Source: Wurfbainia villosa (Eukaryota > Streptophyta > Magnoliopsida > Zingiberales > Zingiberaceae). From it: 64,000 bases of DNA. The notes below the pieces were generated by a model, which worked only from the letters and a program-made list of their open reading frames with translations, made no database searches and had not been told where the DNA came from. The stretch covers positions 1,054,001 to 1,118,000 of the forward strand of contig JAKLTH010000238.1 in NCBI GenBank assembly GCA_025175895.1, written 5' to 3'. Below are positions 33,570 through 42,423 of this stretch, one piece after another. Each line of letters starts with the position of its first letter. The stretch's first letter is position 1. The position numbers were made by a program, and so were the translations under genes.

Positions 33570-33885
33570 AATCACCGATCAGTCGACTGGTCGGGACCAT
33601 CAATCGACTGATGACATTGTTGCTGTGAGACAACGATGTAATCCACAGTGGAAAAATCCAACGCATAGGACATCAGTCGAATGATCGAGCCTTCACTCAA
33701 TTGCTAACCCTGAAGTCTCAACTCACTCAGTGCCCGAGATTCTCGAAGACTACCGATCGATCACTAGATCGATCGCTCGCCGATTAATCGACGCCGATCG
33801 CCAAAGGCCGGCAATGATCAGGCTAATTCCTATAGTTAAACCCTAGTTGACTCACGCCAGTCGACTGTCACATGGCACCAGTCGA
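33570..33885. repeat. CAGTCGACTG motif tract (L 5' LTR)
   Basis: Intact motifs at both ends (about 33575 and 33857-33885). The middle (33745-33825) is a run of CGATCGATC/GCCGATCGCC words where related LTRs carry motifs. Confidence 0.7.
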
Positions 33886-34129
33886 CTGATACACCTCAAA
33901 CATGAGGTTTTAACCTCAACCATGAGGTTTAACCCAAGTATGGTGCCCCCATACTTGCTAGACCACCCTTAGCCTAGACTTAAGCCTTCTAGCCACCTCC
34001 GTCAGCCTCGCGCCTCTCAGATCCCTCCAAGTCATCCATGACTTGTTCATCCATTGCGCTAGCCTTCAGGTGTTTCCATCAGCTATGTCATGCTAACGGT
34101 GTCTACACCGCCAAGGCACATTAGACTTA

Positions 34130-34377
34130 TGCTGCCAAGACTCCGCTTGGACTTTACGCCGCCAACCATTGGACTTATGCTGCCAAGACTCCTGCTTGGA
34201 CTTTACGCCACCAATATCAAACCCCTTGGACTTCTCAAATGCCAAGACTCAAGCTTGGACTTTCCCTTGCCAACCCATGTTGGACTTTCCATTCCAAGAC
34301 CCATGCTTGGACTTTTCCTTGCTAAGACCTATGCTTGGACTTTACATGCCAAGTACTCAAGACTTGGACTTCCCATG
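34130..34377. repeat. CTTGGACTTT minisatellite (L 5' LTR)
   Basis: Same array as at 28975-29222, nearly unit for unit. Confidence 0.8.
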
Positions 34378-34596
34378 ACATGGTCAACTCCAGTCAACCA
34401 TCAAAATCCCCCTCGAGTCAAACTCGAGTCCGGTCAATCATAACCCAGGTCGATTGTGCCAACAATCTCCCCAAAATATTATCAGACATCAATGTCAAAC
34501 ATTGATGTCAAACTTCCATGTCAAACATCAAAATATCGCTTGAGTCAAACTCGAGTCCGGTCAATCGTGACCTGGGTCTATTGCACCAACAACGTG

Positions 34597-35387
34597 CTCC
34601 TTGCTCTTAATGGTCGGGGCTCCGGCATCCTTTGAGATTTCTTGAGGTTTTGGTGTCGATTGACTTTTCTTGACCTTCTTAGGGCGCTTGCTCTTGTAGT
34701 ACTCATATTCCCTACACTCAAAGCAAATTATATGATTTTTATTTTTAACTACATTGCTTGAGTTATCTAGGTCAATGGTGGTGGAATTTTGAGCTTCCTC
34801 TTCTTCTTGATTGGAAGTAGAAGCTTCTTCTTGATGCTCCGGAGTGGATGGTCTCTCCTCCCCCTCAATCCTAGAGGTGGAGGCTTCTTCCGCTTCTTCC
34901 ACTTCTTCCACCTCTTCCGATTCGAATGTTGATTCCCTATCAACCTCTGAATCCTCAAGCTCTTGGGATGAAGATGTGCTTGCTTCTTCTTGAGCTGAGA
35001 GGATGAGCACTCCTCCTTGAACTCTTTTTTTACTTCATGAGTCGGTGATAAGTTTTCATGATATTTCACCAACTTGCTCCAAATTTCCTTAGCAGCTTTA
35101 CAATCTCCTATCTTGATCAAAATATCATTAGGAATTATGCTAAATAATATACTCATTACCTTATTATTTGTGTTAAAGTATCGGAGTTGCTCTTTACTCC
35201 ACTTCTTCTTCTTAAGTCTTTTTCCTTTTTCGTCCTTTGAAGCATCGAAACCTACTATGACACTAAGCCAGTTATCAAAATTACACATAAGAAAATTCAT
35301 CATTCTACCTTTCCAAATCATGAAATCTTCGCGATCGAAGGACGGTGGAATATTGATGTCGTCACCCAATCTTTCTTGAAGATCCAT
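34597..35387 (-). pseudogene. K gag, N-terminal half
   Basis: The probable start is the ATG at 35385-35387 (MDLQERLGDDINIP), shortly after the primer site, although the frame is open further upstream into the LTR. It shows FDREDFMIWKGRMMNFLM, WSKEQLRYFNTNNKVMSI, FSIIPNDILIKIGDCKAAK and EIWSKLVKYHENL, a UBN2-type capsid domain. Near 35003, beside a seven-base T run, the frame shifts. The acidic linker (SQELEDSEVDRESTFESE) and a degenerate first zinc knuckle (CFECREYEYYKSKRP, histidine and last cysteine lost) lie in the second frame (34561-35010). It ends at KSKEHV, where L is inserted; the rest is at 21680-22514. Confidence 0.75.
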
Positions 35388-35439
35388 CTTCTTCCCTCTA
35401 GCGTGCTCCCTCGGATATGAAGCCGGTGAAGAATGACCC

Positions 35440-35453
35440 GCTCTGATACCACT
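35440..35453 (-). promoter_or_regulatory. Primer-binding site of K
   Basis: AGTGGTATCAGAGC on the minus strand directly after the 5' LTR. Confidence 0.85.
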
Positions 35454-35929
35454 TATTGGGGAATTGATCGTCGCTAGAGGACGGGGGTGAATAGTGTTTC
35501 GACATTCTTGATGGAATTCGTTCATGTGCTTGCCTATGATTGTTAGTATGCAGCGGAATATAGAAATAATACAAACAAATACACAATCACAAATACAAAC
35601 ACAAGAACACAATAATATAACATGGTTCGGAACCTCAAGATTCCTACTCCACGGGTTGAGATCAACGAGCTTAGGTGATGACAACACCACTAATAAAACT
35701 CCTTCTCGACAACACATCGGAGGTGGATAAACCTTGTACAAAGATTACAATAGAATGCAAGTAAAGAAAACTTTACAGAGAGCTTTTAGATGCGTGCTTG
35801 TTTGGTTGCTTGAGCTGCACTTGGAGACCCTAAATTGCACCAGTAAATCACCCCAAATCACCCTAAGAAACTATGACAAAAACCTTCTCCACGAGCTACT
35901 TTTGTAACTTGCATTTGGGCTCGATTTTG

Positions 35930-36255
35930 CCTAGCAGTCAACTGATTGAGACCAACAGTCAACTGTTCATGTAGCCGTTGTCTCACAATGGCCCAAGCCA
36001 CGTTGGATAAGTTCCAACAGATAGACCATCAGTCGACTGATTATGACCATCAGTCGACTGATCGAGCCTCCACTCAACTGCTAAACCCTAGCAGTCGACT
36101 CGGAGACATACGTACTGCGACATCGACCATCGATCCGCCAACCATAACGATCCGATCGGACCATCGATCATCGTCCCGATCGGCGATCGCGCCGAGCCAT
36201 TTCCTATAATCGAAGTCGCCATCGACTTCGGCCGATCGACTGATAATAATATCAG
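35930..36255. repeat. CAGTCGACTG motif tract (K 5' LTR)
   Basis: Intact motifs at 36025-36110 and near 36250. Between 36118 and 36235 the sequence is CGATCCGCC/GGCGATCGCG-like, unlike the matching stretch of the 3' LTR (19940-20060), which has motifs. Confidence 0.75.
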
Positions 36256-36474
36256 TCGATTGATAACCTCATCCATGAGGCTTTGCCGCCAAGTATAATG
36301 TCCTCATACTTGCTAGACCACCCTTAGCCTAGACCTAAGCCTTCTAGCCACCTCCGTCAGCCTCACGCCTATTGGATCCCTCTAAATCATCCATGACTTG
36401 TTCATCCATACACCAACCTTCAGGTGCTTCCATTAGCTATTGTCATGCTAGCGTGGTCTACACCGCCAAGGCAC

Positions 36475-36725
36475 ATTGGACTTACGCTGCCAAGACTCCC
36501 ACTTGGACTTTACGTCGCCAACCATTGGATTTATGCTACCAAGACTCCCGCTTAGACTTTACGCCGCCAATATCACCTCTTGGACTTTCCTTGCCAACCC
36601 ATGTTGGATTTTCCAATTGCCAGGACTCAAGCTTGGACTTTCCCTTGCCAAGACCCATGCTTGGACTTTCCATGCCAACTCATGTTGGACTTTCCCTTGC
36701 CAAGTACACAAGACTTGGACTTTCC
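36475..36725. repeat. CTTGGACTTT minisatellite (K 5' LTR)
   Basis: Irregular units of GCTTGGACTTTxCxxTGCCA, homologous to those in L and O. Confidence 0.8.
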
Positions 36726-37108
36726 CATCATATGGTCAATTTCATGTCAACCATATAGTCAAATAATGGTCAAACCATCGTCAGTACCACTCGAGTCAAA
36801 CTCGAGTCCGGTCAATCATGACCCTGGTCGATTGCACCAACAATCTCCCTAAAACATTGTCAAATATTAAAACACTACTCGAGTCAAACTCAAGTCTGGT
36901 CAATCATGACCTAGGCCGATTGCACTAACAAAGAACATAAAGAGATAATAATCATTAATAATATGTATAATATACTCGTCTAAATTTATATAGGCTAAAT
37001 GAGATACCAAGTATAACATTACACTTAGTCTTTGGACTGCAGTGTAACTTATTAGAGGTACTCTCTTAATTATAGCTCATGATAATTTTTATTGGCCACA
37101 TCGTATGC

Positions 37109-37480
37109 CTTCCTTTAGGTCGACACATGATATACATAACTAAATCATCCCTTATATAAGTTATATCTGTCTGAGTCTATGGTTTACAAACTCTTTATCT
37201 ACCACAAAAAATGCCTTCCTTTGGGTCGACACCTTGTGCGTATGATCTATAACAAAATTTATTAACCTATTGATCTATCACACAAAATATCTTCCTTTGG
37301 TTTGATATTTTATGTATATGATCAATAGAATTTATTAAGCTATTGATCTGCCACACAAAGTGTCTTCCTTTGGGCCAAAATCTTGTGTGAATGATCAATA
37401 AAATTTATCAATAAAATATGTTCTTTATATGTAAACCATTCCTAACATATGTCTGACATAAACATAACTTTCCTTTGGGC
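37109..37480. repeat. About 74-bp tandem repeat in J leader
   Basis: Units of the form CCACACAAAGTGTCTTCC plus TTTGGGxCGA...GATCAATAAAATTTATTAA. Copies are diverged. Confidence 0.65.
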
Positions 37481-37884
37481 CAATTATATTAGCATAGACA
37501 TACATCTATCAACACAGTATGTCCTAAACCTCACTAATAGTTCTTGCTTTGGTGATAATTATTAGTTTGAAATAGAATCATATGTGTAAATAGATACTTT
37601 AGAAAATCTAGTAAACTCAACTATAATTTAGTAACCTTATGATGTAGAAAATGATCATAACATCGGACTAAAAACTTCGGAGCCTCTGAAAAGGCACTAA
37701 ACAATATTTTTAAGGCTCAAAACAAGCTGTTACAAGGGTAAACTCCATAGTAAGACATGTAGAGTTCTGAACGAGCTTCGAAATGCAACCAAGAATGCCT
37801 CAAAACTCATCCCAAGTGAAAAGTTATGACCTTCGGAAGTTTCCTACGTCAAAACGTGCTCAAACTCATCCACACTCCTCAATA

Positions 37885-38305
37885 GTTGACTGAGAGTTAT
37901 GTCAGTCTACTGACATGTATCAGTTGACTATCTCAATCGACTAAAATACCTTATGTGAATGATTTCATGAGCACCAGTTGACTGGTGCTTGACAGTAGTC
38001 GACTGATCAAGTCAGTCGATTGCTCTATTGCCCCAATCGACTAAAATACCTTATGTGCGCAAACTCGGCCTCACCAGTCTACTGGTGACTTATGACAATC
38101 GACTAATGTTCATCAATTGACTGCCTAGTCAATTAAGAAAGGTTATGTGCTCGAGTTTGAGCACATCAGTCAACTTTCATTTATGGCAGTCAACTGTTAT
38201 GTGCAGTCGAGCTCAATTTTAGATGCAATAATCGACTGATGATTGACATCAGTCGATTGGTAGACCCTTCAATCAACTGATGCAAGGCAACAGTCGATTG
38301 ATCGA
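37885..38305. repeat. CAGTCGACTG-like motif tract (J leader)
   Basis: Many variants (CAGTCGATTG, CAATCGACTA, CAGTCAACTG, CAGTTGACTG) and a few near-exact copies, outside any LTR. It shows the motif in a family otherwise unlike K, L, M, N and O. Confidence 0.75.
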
Positions 38306-38553
38306 CAACTCAGTGTGATTTTCCTAAGGCAAACATAACGGTTTCACCATAAACGATGATGGTTACATCGTCGTTCTTCATGTTCTTCTTCGGAAAATGC
38401 AAAATCAAAGATCTAGCGCCTAAAACTAGATTTCCTACTTACGTTTTTGTCAAATAATCATCGTTTTGCGACAAAAGATCCAAATCTTGCACAAAATCGA
38501 TGAAAAATGACAAAAATGATAATCTAATGCCAAAGAAATCAATAAAATGACCT

Positions 38554-38568
38554 GGCTTTGATACCAAT
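38554..38568 (-). promoter_or_regulatory. Primer-binding site of J
   Basis: ATTGGTATCAAAGCC on the minus strand beside the LTR. One base differs from the common TGGTATCAGAGC. Confidence 0.8.
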
Positions 38569-39066
38569 TGATAGAAATCCATGATCCTAAGCATGTATCC
38601 AAAAATCGAATATATACAATAAGATTCGCAGAGTAGATCTAGCCTTATCGAATTTCTTTCGCGACAAAAATTAGAAAATGAAATGATAGCATAATTAACA
38701 AAACCTGATTACAACAGAATAGCCATTGCTCATAGTCGGCAAGATCTGGTCCGAAGTTCCTGCAAAGACACAAAGAACGTTCTTCTGTAAGGTTATGGAG
38801 TGTCGTAAACTTCTCGCCGATAGGATGCGAGGAGTCTGTCAGAATGCCAGCCCCTACTGGGATCATGCCCTTTATATAGAAAATGGGTCAGATCCATTAT
38901 CAACCCCTCAACAATAACGGATTCATTCTATAACGGATTCTACACATTAAACCTCATATCAAATAACTGAAACCCGTAAACCAATAAGTAGATCACTTAA
39001 AAGGATTCGAATCAATACAATACAATCGGACGATTATGATACTCACATGTAAGCCTACCACCAACA
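38569..39066 (-). repeat. 5' LTR of J
   Basis: Partner of 15170-15668. A minus-strand TATA-like TATATAAAG lies near 38870. Confidence 0.85.
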
Positions 39067-39101
39067 CATGTCTACGAGACAAAGAAAGAAATAGAGTTTA
39101 G
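39067..39101 (-). pseudogene. Splice acceptor edge of the RING gene
   Basis: On the minus strand a pyrimidine-rich run (ATTTCTTTCTTTGTCTCGTAG) of 21 bases, seen here as its parts ATTTCTTTC and TTTGTCTCGTAG, ends in an AG acceptor directly before ACATG. ACATG is the target duplication shared with the exon at 15020-15169. So J hit the first bases of the exon, and O (from 39102) lies in the upstream intron. Confidence 0.4.
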
Positions 39102-39609
39102 TGTAGGAACGTTGGTGACCACTAGAGGGGGGTGAATATCACATTTTCGTTAACGAAGGTGGGAATCGATCGCGTGCTTGCTACAATTATATTAGTATGC
39201 AGTGGAAATAGAAAATACAATACAACTACAAATACAAGCACACAATACACAACGATATAACATGGTTCGGAACCTTAGGGTTCCTACTCCACGGGTTGAA
39301 CTCGAATAAGCTCTAGCGATGCATATATCACCACTAATCACAAACAATCCTTCTCAACAACAAGTTAGAGGCGGAGAAATCTCTTACAACGATTACAAAA
39401 GTAATACAACAAAAATACAAGCAAATACAATAGAATGCAAGTAAAGAAAACTTTACAAAGAGCTTTGGATGCTTGCTTGTTGATCGCTTGAACCAGCTTG
39501 AAGACCCTGATTTGCACGAGCAAATCACATCAAAATTTCCCAAGAAATCCTTGCCAAATACTCCTCTACAAGCTGCTTTTATGATCTGCATTTGAGCTGG
39601 ATTCGCGCC

Positions 39610-39985
39610 TGGCAGTCGACTGCCATAAGGCCCCAGTCAACTGCCAACAGTATTGTTGTCTCACAACGAACTTAATCTACGTCATCATTCAAGCCAACGG
39701 ATACACTGACAATCGACTACCATAACCTATCAGTTGGCTGTCGAGGCCATAGCTGACTGACCAGTCGACTACCGAGCGTTTTGCTCTCGTAATCTCGACG
39801 ATCATTGTCCTCCATGGCGTCCGCCATCGCCGATCGCCCCAATTATAGCGATCGCCAAGGTATTTCAGAAGTCGAACCTTAGTCGACTCACGACAGTCGA
39901 CTGGTCATAATCCCAATCAACTGCCAAGAGTCAACTCAGCTGCCAAGTATCAAAATACTTGACCACTCGACTGGTCCAATTGACT
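39610..39985. repeat. CAGTCGACTG motif tract (O LTR)
   Basis: Intact and variant motifs at 39615-39770 and 39880-39985. The centre 39790-39865 is again a GCCGATCGCC/GCGATCGCC run. Confidence 0.75.
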
Positions 39986-40204
39986 GATAACCTCAACCAT
40001 GAGGTTTAACTCCAAGTATAATGCCCTCATACTTGCTAGACCACCCTTAGCCTAGACCTAAGCCTTCTAGCCACCTCTATCAGTCTCACGCCTATCGGAT
40101 CCCTCCAAGTCATCAATGACTTGTTCATCCATACGTTAGCCTTCTGGTGCTTCTATCCGCTATTGTCATGCTAACGTGGTCTATCCCGCCAAGGCATATT
40201 GGGC

Positions 40205-40510
40205 TTACGCTGCCAAGACTACCACTTGGACTTTATGCTGCCAAACCATTGGACTTATGCTACCAAGACTCCCGCTTGAACTTTACGCTACCAATATCAA
40301 CCCTTGGACTTTTCTTGTCAACCCATGTTGGACTTTCCAATTGCCAAGACTCAAGCTTGAACTTTTCCTTGCCAAGACCCATGCTTGGACTTTCCATGCC
40401 AACCCATGTTGGACTTTCCCATTGCTAAGTGTCCCACTTGGACTTTCCATGCCAAGTACCCATGACTTGGACTTTCCATTGCCAAGTACTCAAGACCTGG
40501 ACTTTCCCAT
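40205..40510. repeat. CTTGGACTTT minisatellite (O LTR)
   Basis: Longer version of the K/L array. Units GCTTGGACTTTCCATGCCAA alternate with CCCATG. Confidence 0.8.
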
Positions 40511-40620
40511 GATAATCATGTTGTCATATATTTTATTGAACATCAAAATATCGCTCGAGTTAAACTCGAGTTTAGTCAATCGAGATCTGGATCGATTGCA
40601 CCAATAATCTCCCCCTTTTT

Positions 40621-42423
40621 GATGTTTGACAAAAACCACAAACACCTTTAAGTTATGTCACCTAAATCAAAACATCTTACCAATTATCTCAAATTGGTAA
40701 TTCCCAAATTATCCCATCAATTCTCTCCCTTTTTGACATACATCAAAAAGGTTCTCTCCAAGGGTGTCAATGTCTCATATCTCAATGAGATCTTACAATC
40801 TCTCCCTTGGCCCAAACACATTCAGGATGTCTTCACTCTTCCTAGTGATAAGTCTCATATCACTTAAAAGAGGCAATCCTACAAACTCTCCAACTCTCTA
40901 AATTCTCTGACTCATGAGGAAGAACATATCCATCATCCCATGATGGATAACCTCTCCCTAAAGGCTTGCTCCCTTTTGACCATTGCACCAACAATGTCCT
41001 TGGAGAGTCCCTAAGCCTATAGAAACACTAAACCATTAAAATTAAGGTTAAAAGTTCAACCTTGAATTTTTACACACCTTAAAATTGATACACACTTAAA
41101 CAACTCTCCTAATCCATATCTAATGGATTTTCACCCTTTCTAATGCTTTCCAAAGCATATCTTAGGGTTAGGAGCAGTTAGGGTAGCCTAACATAGTTGA
41201 AATCAGGCTAAACAAATATTGTTTACCCGAAATCAGGCTTGACAATCAACTCCTATAGTCAATAGTCAACTACCCAAGATGCCAGTTGACTGCCATAAGC
41301 GGCAGTCGACTGATTTTTGGAAATGCAGAATTTCAGTTTCAGAAAATGGTTTTCGAAAATTCATAAGTAATTATACATAATACAAAAAATCACGAAATTT
41401 CATATGTATAATACTTATGTCAATCATTATGGGTGAAAAATATTGGAAAAATAAAATACCCATAAAATAATGAGATTGACACAATGTTTAAAACTATTGA
41501 AATATTCAATGTTTTGGCTCTAATTTGTATCAACTCTATCAATGGTGATTGTTATCAAAAGATAGACTTCACAAAGGTTTTCTAAAATTATTTTAAAATG
41601 TTTTTGAGAACCTATATTGGATTATGAGTGATGGGTTCAATGCACATTAGCTTTCTCCATGATCCACCTATAGTATAAGGTGAGTTTGAGTTCATCTAGA
41701 TGCAAAAACTATGTACCTTGAACTTAACTCATTTCCTAGCATCTCACATGTGTCTAGGGTGTATAAAAACACACACATGTTAATTTGATGTGAGATGTGG
41801 ATTTTGTTCATCCTAAACTAAGGTCTCATGCATTCTCTAAGGCAACACTACTTAATTCCCTTATATATGAGACTTCAAGTCATGTCATAGTCTTTAAATC
41901 AATTTTAATTAATGCATGAATGATCATGATATAAATGATAACATAAATAAACATTGCCAATAATAATGATGTCATGATATATGATTAAACACTAAATATA
42001 CATGACATTAAAACTAAAACCTAAGCATAATCATGACATATTATATAATAAAAATAAATATGATGTCATGACATGATATATGACAATTAAGGCATGACAA
42101 ATAAAATATAAGGTATAAGAATACCTAAATTTTAATATTTATTGTCATTTGTTATGATTAAGTTCATTTTTCCATAATAACATTCATCCCCCAAGTGTGC
42201 TAAAAATCCAAAATGACACACTATGATCTTTAAACCTAGGTTGTGCCAATTTGATTGATTTATCAAACTTCTTAAATAATATTGGCACATCCTAAAATTT
42301 TTTAGGATTTAAATTCAAATCTATTTCCAAGGTATTCATAACCTTTAAAATGACCTAAAGTGTCACCTTTACCATGGTTAGGTTAACTACCCATCCATTT
42401 AAAGTTGGTACAACCTAACCCAT
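40621..42423 (-). other. 3' non-coding internal region of O
   Basis: AT-rich and homologous to K and L. No frame. One CGGCAGTCGACTGATTTTTGG lies near 41300, counted here as the motif CAGTCGACTG outside the LTR. Confidence 0.6.

Larger units (their letters stand above)
22520..34591 (-). mobile_element. Element L: gag-only Copia-type LTR element (minus), its 3' LTR split by M
   Basis: An exact 5-bp duplication ACGTG flanks it (22515-22519 and 34592-34596), and it interrupts the K gag. The 5' LTR is 33054-34591. The 3' LTR is 22520-23109 plus 28694-29410. The internal region (29411-33053) is about 3.6 kb and carries gag and a long AT-rich part, with no pol. Without M it is about 6.5 kb. Confidence 0.88.
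33054..34591 (-). repeat. 5' LTR of L
   Basis: 1.54 kb, ends GCACCAACA at 34591. It contains the GTAGGAACC-type block, a motif tract and the CTTGGACTTT array (34130-34377). Confidence 0.85.
19283..36930 (-). mobile_element. Element K: gag-only Copia-type LTR element (minus), split by L
   Basis: An exact 5-bp duplication AAGAA flanks it (19278-19282 and 36931-36935). The 5' LTR is 35454-36930, with the primer site at 35440-35453. The 3' LTR begins at 19283 and is rearranged. Without L the element is about 5.6 kb. It contains gag but no protease, integrase or RT. It sits in the leader/gag start of J. Confidence 0.85.
35454..36930 (-). repeat. 5' LTR of K
   Basis: 1.48 kb. The left end TATTGGGGAATTG is TGTTGGGGAATTG in the 3' LTR, a mutated terminal dinucleotide. 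The right end is GCACTAACA. It contains a motif tract and a CTTGGACTTT array (36475-36725). Confidence 0.85.
36936..38553 (-). other. Leader (5' untranslated) region of J
   Basis: Between K and the J primer site lies 1.6 kb without a frame. It includes a tandem block (37109-37480) with CTTCCTTTGGG boxes at about 37109, 37215, 37291, 37364 and 37471, spaced 73-107 bp. A CAGTCGACTG-type tract follows (37885-38305). Confidence 0.6.
15170..39066 (-). mobile_element. Element J: Copia LTR retrotransposon (minus), split by K
   Basis: LTRs at 15170-15668 and 38569-39066 (about 500 bp, TG...CA). The flanking 5-bp sequences are CATGC (15165-15169) and CATGT (39067-39071), a 4 of 5 match. The primer site lies beside the right LTR and the polypurine tract beside the left LTR, so the element reads right to left: 5' LTR, long leader, gag, decayed pol, 3' LTR. 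Without K it is about 6.2 kb. It sits at the first bases of the RING exon. Confidence 0.85.
39102..40606 (-). repeat. 3' LTR of O
   Basis: Starts TGTAGGAACGTTGGTGACC, ends GCACCAATA (expected ACA). Contains a motif tract and a CTTGGACTTT array. The polypurine tract AAAAAGGGGGAGAT (minus strand) is at 40607-40620. Confidence 0.8.
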
